DNA of 64,000 bases from Myxococcales bacterium (lineage in GTDB: Bacteria > Myxococcota_A > Polyangia > Nannocystales > Nannocystaceae): positions 124,001 to 188,000 of the forward strand of contig JACKDU010000003.1 of NCBI GenBank assembly GCA_020633335.1, written 5' to 3'. A program made the translations under genes and the position numbers. Positions 59,708 to 64,000 of this stretch are shown here, piece by piece; positions within the stretch are counted from its first letter, which is position 1, and each line of letters opens with the position of its first letter. The notes under the pieces were generated by a model that did not search any database, was not told the origin of the DNA, and saw only the letters and a program-made list of their open reading frames with translations.

Positions 59708-61882
59708 CTACGGATGCGCGATCACCAGCAGGGTCGGCGCCCGCTCGAAGGCGCAGGCGAGCGCCCGCGCCTGGTTGTCAGGATCGAGCGCGGCCAGGCT
59801 CTCGTCGAGGACCACCAGGCGGGCGCCCTGGAGGAGCGCCCGCGCGAGGAAGAGGCGGCTGCGCTCGCCGTGGGAGAGCTGCCAGCCGCTCTCGCCGACG
59901 ATCTGCATCATCCCGGCGGGCATCCGCCCGAGGAGCGGGCCGAGGCCGAGCTCGCCGCAGATCGACTCGGCGAGGGCGAAGTCCTCCGGGGTCGGCGGCC
60001 AGCGGCGACCCATCAGGAGGTTGAAGGCGAAGGTGCCGGTGAGGACGTGGTTGTCGTGGAACTGCGGGGCGGCGGCGACCCGGGCCCGCCAGCCGGGGCC
60101 GCCGTGGGTCGCCCGGTCGAGGCCCTCGAGGAGGAGGAGGCCGGCGTCGGGGCGGCGCAGGCCGATCACCAGCGACGCGAGGGTCGACTTGCCGCCCCCC
60201 GAGGCGCCCTCGAGGAGGAGGCGCTCGCCGACCCGGACGCGGAGGTCGCAGCCGGCGAGGACCGGCCGCTCGCGCGCCGGATAGCGGAAGGTGAGGCCGC
60301 GGGCCTCGATGAGCGGGAGCTCGCCGGCGTCGCCGGCCGCGCTCGCCTTGCCGTTGCCGTTGCCGCCCTCGCGGGCCGGCGGCGCGGCCCCGAGGTGGCG
60401 CGGGCGATCGTCGTCGCAGCGGGCGGCGGCGGCGGCCAGCGGCGCGACCTCCCGCCACGAGATCCAGAGGTCGGTGAGATCACGGAGGCCGCCGGCGAGG
60501 CCGACGAAGGCGTGGAGCGCGAGGAGGACCCCGCCGAAGGCGATCGCCAGCGCGCCGGTGCCGGGCTCGCCGGTGACCAGCGCCGGCCAGAGGCCGACGA
60601 TCCCGAGGACCAGCCAGCCCCGCGAGGCGACGGTCGTCAGCAGGAGCGAGCGCCGATCCATCGCCGCCGAGCGCTCGAGGTAGAGGCCGGTCGCCCGGGC
60701 CTCCTCGTCGTGCCAGTGCTCAGGTGTCTCTTGGACCAGGCGAGTCGCGTGGCCGACCATCCGCTCGACGAGATCCTGGGTCATCGCCAGGCGCTCGCGC
60801 GCCCAGCTCATCCGGGTCCGCGCATGCCCGAGGCCGACCCGGAGGACGAGCGCGGTCCAGGCGACCAGGAGGGCGACGTGGAGGCCGCCGGCGGCCCCCT
60901 GGGCGAGCACCCAGGCGGCCATCGCCAGGTCGATGAGGGCCGAGAGGCTGAGGAGGCCGCGGAGCGCGAGCGCCTCGGCGGCCTCGGCCTCGTAGACCTG
61001 GGCGAGGAGCTGACCGCCGCCGCGGCTGCGGATCACGTCGGGGTCGATCGTCAGGGCGCCGACGAGGAGGCGGCGCTTGAGCCAGCCGCCGAGGAGGAGC
61101 GCGAGCTTGCCCTGCGACCAGGCGCCGACCAGGCGGAGCGGGATCATCGTCGCCAGCACCAGCGCCCAGGCGGCGAGCCAGCCGGCGTCGGCGCGGCCGG
61201 CGAGGATCGACCCGCCGATGATCCACCAGGCGAGGAGGAGGAGGCCGATCTGCGCGAGGTGGGCGAGGGCGGCGACGGTCACCCAGCGGCCGAGCCCCTC
61301 GTCGCGAGCCTGGACGGCGAGCGGGCTCGCGGGCGAGGGGCGGACGATCCAGAGGCCGGCGACGCGGCGGGTGGCGAGGCGCCCGCGGAGGAGGCGGGCG
61401 AGCGCCCGCGGGCGGCGGCGCGCGGGGACCCCGGCGGCGTCGAGGAGGCGCTCGCAGGCGGCGCGCTCCGGGGCCTCGAGGCGCCCGCAGAGCGCGCCCT
61501 TGAGGGCCGCGAGGGGGCGGCGGTGGAGCGCGCGATCGGGGCCGAGGAGGTGGACCTGGCCGCGCTTGGCGTCGCGGAGGGCGGCCAGGCGCGTCTTGCC
61601 GGCGGCGTCGACCACGCGGACGAGGAGGGGCCCGCCGCTGGCGAGGCAGGCGTCGAGATCGGCGAGGGAGGCGTCGACCGCCTCGAGCTCCACCCCGGCG
61701 TGGACCGCGAGGTGGGCGAGCCAGCGATCGACCGCGTCGACGTCGGCCGCCGGCGGCGGGGCGGCGAGGGGCGCCCGCGGGCTCGGCTGGGCGAGGCCGC
61801 GGGCGGCCGCGAGCGCGGCGATCGCCTCGTAGGCCTGGTCCAAGGGCCAGGTCGTTGCGACCAGGCAATCCGGGCCGCTCAC
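59708..61882 (-). CDS. ABC exporter half-transporter, C-terminally short
   Basis: The 724-residue product starts at a GTG overlapping the upstream ABC gene (GTGA). An N-terminal cytoplasmic region of about 170 residues without a recognisable peptidase motif precedes six membrane segments (about 200-470). The ATPase part has Walker A GASGGGKST, an altered signature LSHGERSR, Walker B LVVLDESLAALD (Glu to Ser beside the catalytic position) and the switch His in LLVIAHP, where the protein ends abruptly. Such degenerate sites are usual in one half of heterodimeric exporters; the missing tail after the switch His is not. Confidence 0.85.
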   Translation of the reverse strand: MSGPDCLVATTWPLDQAYEAIAALAAARGLAQPSPRAPLAAPPPAADVDAVDRWLAHLAVHAGVELEAVDASLADLDACLASGGPLLVRVVDAAGKTRLAALRDAKRGQVHLLGPDRALHRRPLAALKGALCGRLEAPERAACERLLDAAGVPARRRPRALARLLRGRLATRRVAGLWIVRPSPASPLAVQARDEGLGRWVTVAALAHLAQIGLLLLAWWIIGGSILAGRADAGWLAAWALVLATMIPLRLVGAWSQGKLALLLGGWLKRRLLVGALTIDPDVIRSRGGGQLLAQVYEAEAAEALALRGLLSLSALIDLAMAAWVLAQGAAGGLHVALLVAWTALVLRVGLGHARTRMSWARERLAMTQDLVERMVGHATRLVQETPEHWHDEEARATGLYLERSAAMDRRSLLLTTVASRGWLVLGIVGLWPALVTGEPGTGALAIAFGGVLLALHAFVGLAGGLRDLTDLWISWREVAPLAAAAARCDDDRPRHLGAAPPAREGGNGNGKASAAGDAGELPLIEARGLTFRYPARERPVLAGCDLRVRVGERLLLEGASGGGKSTLASLVIGLRRPDAGLLLLEGLDRATHGGPGWRARVAAAPQFHDNHVLTGTFAFNLLMGRRWPPTPEDFALAESICGELGLGPLLGRMPAGMMQIVGESGWQLSHGERSRLFLARALLQGARLVVLDESLAALDPDNQARALACAFERAPTLLVIAHP

Positions 61883-64000
61883 GCGCCCTCCTCGGCCGCG
61901 TCCTCGCGGACCTGGCCCCGCTCCATCCGCAGCCGCCGCCAGCGCGGATCGCCCCAGAGGCGGCGCTGGACCTCGCGCTCGCGGGCGAGCATCGCCCCGT
62001 AGGGGCCCTCGAGATCGGCCGCCAGCGCCCGCGGCGGGCCGTCGGCGACCAGCGCCCCGCCGTCGATCACCAGCACCCGCGGGAACTCGAGGGTGAGCTC
62101 GACGTCGTGGGTGACGCAGAGGAGCGTCGCCCCCGGCCAGGCCCGGCGCAGGCGCTCCATCAGGACCTTGCGGCGGGCGCGATCGAGGCCCCGGAGCGGC
62201 TCGTCGAGGATCACCAGGCGGACCTTCTCGCGGAGCATCGCCCGGGCGAGGCGGACCCGCTGGCCCTCGCCGCCGGAGAGCCCCGCGCCGCCCTCACCGA
62301 CCGGGCTCTGGAGCCCCGCGGGGAGGTTGGTGAGGACGTCGATCAGCTCGGCGCGCCCCAGGACCCCGCCGAGGTGATCGAGGCGCCCGGGCTCGGCGCC
62401 GTAGAGGAGGTTGTCGAGGAGCGGCCGCTGCCAGAGCTGGATCGCCGGATCGATCCACGCGCTGCTCCGCCGGAGGGTGGCGACGCCGTGGCCGTCGAGG
62501 GGCTCGCCGTCGACCCGCACCTCGCCGGCGGCGGCCGGGTGGAAGCCGAGGAGGAGGCCGACCAGCGACGACTTGCCGGCGCCCGAGGGGCCGACGATCG
62601 CGACCTCCTCGCCCGGCGCGATCGTCAGGTCGACGCCCTCGAGGATCGGGTTGCCGGCCGCGACCACGCTCACCCCGCGGAGCTCGATCGCCACCCCGGG
62701 CGCGCTCGGGCGGAGCTCTGGCGTCCGCATGCCGGTCTGCGCCGCCTCCTCGTCGGGGGCGCCGAGGGGCTCGAGGAGGCGGAGCGCGCGGGTGCGGTGG
62801 CCGGGGTAGAGGCGCGCGAGCTCGCCGATCCGCTGGCCGAGCTCGGGGAGGCGGAGCGCCCAGTAGACCAGGAGGAGGGTCGCGCCGACCTCCGCGCTCG
62901 CGCTCGCGTGGCGGCTGACCACAAGGACAGCCAGGGCGAAGCCGGCGACGAGCTGGACCCCCTGGACGGCGACGGCCGCCCGCAGGAGCGCGAGGCCGGT
63001 GCGGAACCACTCGACCAGGAGGTGCTCGTGCTCGCGGCGGACGGCGAGCGCCGCCCCGTGGGTGCGGATCGGCACCGCGCCGAGGAGGGCGTCGTGGTAG
63101 ACCCGGCCGAGGACGCCGGCGTGGGTGCGGAAGCGGAGCGTCTGCTCGGCGAGCGCCGGCTGGGCCGCGAGCGCGAGGCCGACCAGGAGGATCGCCCCCG
63201 GCAGGACCAGCGCCGCCCCCGACGGATCGAGCCAGATCACCCCGGCGGCCGTCAGCGCGAGCGCGAAGATCGCCCGGAGGAGCTCGCCGGCGAGGCTCGG
63301 GAGGTCGCGGAGGCCGGTCAGCGAGTGCGCGCGCTCGGCCATGTCGGACATCAGGCGGCTGCGGAAGTAGCGGACGCCGAGGCGCGGGATCTTCTCGAGG
63401 AAGGCGACCCGGAGGCGGCCCTCGAGGCGGCGCCCCATCGCCAGCGTCAGGGCCGCGATCCCGAGCTCGAGGAGGAGGAGCGCGAGCGCGAAGAGGAGGA
63501 GCGCCCCCCAGGCGGCGAGGCGCTGGGTGACCAGGCCGAGCTCGGCGCCGAGGGTGATGAGGCCGCGGAAGAGCGCGACCTCGAGGAGGACGCCGGCGCT
63601 CGCCAGGAGGAGCGCGAGGACGAGGACGCCGGGCTGCGCGAGGCCGTCGGCGACGATCGTCCGCAGGAGGGTGAGGGCCGGCCGCGTCGGCCGCTCGTGG
63701 AGGGCGGCCGCGAGGTCGCGGGGGAGGGCGGCGGCGTCGGCCTTGCGCAGCCCCTTCACCTTGACGAGGACCGCGCCGCGGAGGCGGACCGACTCCGCGT
63801 CGCCGGGGATCCGCCGGGCCGACCAGCAGCGCGTCGGGACCTGGCCGTCGTCGGCCGCGTCGAGGGTCTCGTCGGCGATCGCCGCGAGCGCGCGGGCGGC
63901 CTCGGGGCCCCGCCGGAGGGCGCCGCCCTCGGTCAGCTCGGCGACCAGGCGGGCGCTCGCGTCGACGATCGCCAGGGTCCGCCAGCTCGGATCGGCGAGC
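61879..64000 (-). CDS. ABC exporter half-transporter (start beyond window)
   Basis: The frame is open from the stop at 61879 to the window edge, over 700 codons, so the start lies outside. An N-terminal cytoplasmic part precedes the membrane segments (about 95 residues in and onwards). The ATPase has Walker A GPSGAGKSS, signature LSGGEGQRVRLARA, Walker B LVILDEPLRGLD and the switch His in LLCVTHDVE, all intact. It is probably the catalytic partner of the next gene in a heterodimer. The long N-terminal extensions of both halves resemble NHLP-type peptide exporters, but no peptide gene is visible. Confidence 0.85.
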   Translation of the reverse strand, partial: LADPSWRTLAIVDASARLVAELTEGGALRRGPEAARALAAIADETLDAADDGQVPTRCWSARRIPGDAESVRLRGAVLVKVKGLRKADAAALPRDLAAALHERPTRPALTLLRTIVADGLAQPGVLVLALLLASAGVLLEVALFRGLITLGAELGLVTQRLAAWGALLLFALALLLLELGIAALTLAMGRRLEGRLRVAFLEKIPRLGVRYFRSRLMSDMAERAHSLTGLRDLPSLAGELLRAIFALALTAAGVIWLDPSGAALVLPGAILLVGLALAAQPALAEQTLRFRTHAGVLGRVYHDALLGAVPIRTHGAALAVRREHEHLLVEWFRTGLALLRAAVAVQGVQLVAGFALAVLVVSRHASASAEVGATLLLVYWALRLPELGQRIGELARLYPGHRTRALRLLEPLGAPDEEAAQTGMRTPELRPSAPGVAIELRGVSVVAAGNPILEGVDLTIAPGEEVAIVGPSGAGKSSLVGLLLGFHPAAAGEVRVDGEPLDGHGVATLRRSSAWIDPAIQLWQRPLLDNLLYGAEPGRLDHLGGVLGRAELIDVLTNLPAGLQSPVGEGGAGLSGGEGQRVRLARAMLREKVRLVILDEPLRGLDRARRKVLMERLRRAWPGATLLCVTHDVELTLEFPRVLVIDGGALVADGPPRALAADLEGPYGAMLAREREVQRRLWGDPRWRRLRMERGQVREDAAEEGA

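Noticed and set aside
1..64000. CRISPR arrays, tRNA or rRNA genes, insertion sequences, prophage genes
   Set aside because: No spaced direct repeats, cloverleaf arms, rRNA stretches, transposase or integrase motifs were recognised by eye. A weak or partial tRNA could be missed without a covariance search.

Overview
The window reads as a chromosomal stretch of a high-GC myxobacterium, most likely of the Nannocystis/Plesiocystis/Enhygromyxa branch. This placement is an inference from gene content; there is no rRNA or other phylogenetic marker here. The reasons are: very high GC with dense tail-to-head coding; many lipoproteins with Ser/Thr/Gly-rich linkers after the lipidated Cys; a Ser/Thr kinase fused to a TPR tail; an ADYC-domain lipoprotein with NGFTL repeats; two P450s; and hybrid histidine kinases. 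No rRNA, tRNA, CRISPR array, transposase or prophage gene was seen.

Region 1 (1-15.4 kb) is most of a type VI secretion system (T6SS). On the minus strand the order is tagH (FHA protein), a lipoprotein, tssJ, tssK, tssL, tssM, a second tssC-like gene, tssA, and then, beyond a divergent plus-strand hcp, tssB, tssC and a gene cut by the left edge. Most neighbours overlap as ATGA, GTGA or TGATG. tssE/F/G/H, vgrG and PAAR genes are not in the window and may lie to the left. The unusual parts are the second TssC, a TssM that has lost its nucleotide-binding motifs, and two extra lipoprotein genes beside tssJ, one on the opposite strand.

Region 2 (15.4-40.4 kb) is mixed metabolism and signalling: FSH1-type hydrolase, M1 aminopeptidase with a HEAT-like tail, Cys-rich lipoprotein, RecQ helicase fused to a phosphoribosyltransferase, two P450s, a VWA lipoprotein, a DsrE-like protein, two overlapping hotdog thioesterases, an ACT protein, a class III CoA-transferase, a stand-alone E2 acyltransferase catalytic domain, a CBS protein, a PAS histidine kinase with receiver, the ADYC lipoprotein and the kinase-TPR protein.

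Region 3 (40.4-52.9 kb) is a starch/maltodextrin uptake locus. A leftward unit encodes a LamB-like porin, a GH13 alpha-amylase lipoprotein, a MalK-type ATPase, a fused binding-protein/MalF permease and MalG. Two more GH13 lipoproteins diverge to the right. Together they could cleave alpha-glucans outside the cell, pass products through the outer membrane and import them.

Region 4 (52.9-64 kb) holds an HPF-like protein, a BRCT-BRCT-SUKH-like fusion, two lipoproteins with single CxxCH haem motifs, a hybrid histidine kinase, and a pair of ABC exporter half-transporters, one cut by the right edge.

A sequence-wide signal cuts across all regions: GATC, and the palindrome GCGATCGC, are strongly favoured through synonymous codon choice. 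A separate AT-rich motif around GACATGT recurs, mostly in the T6SS locus and in front of the ADYC gene.
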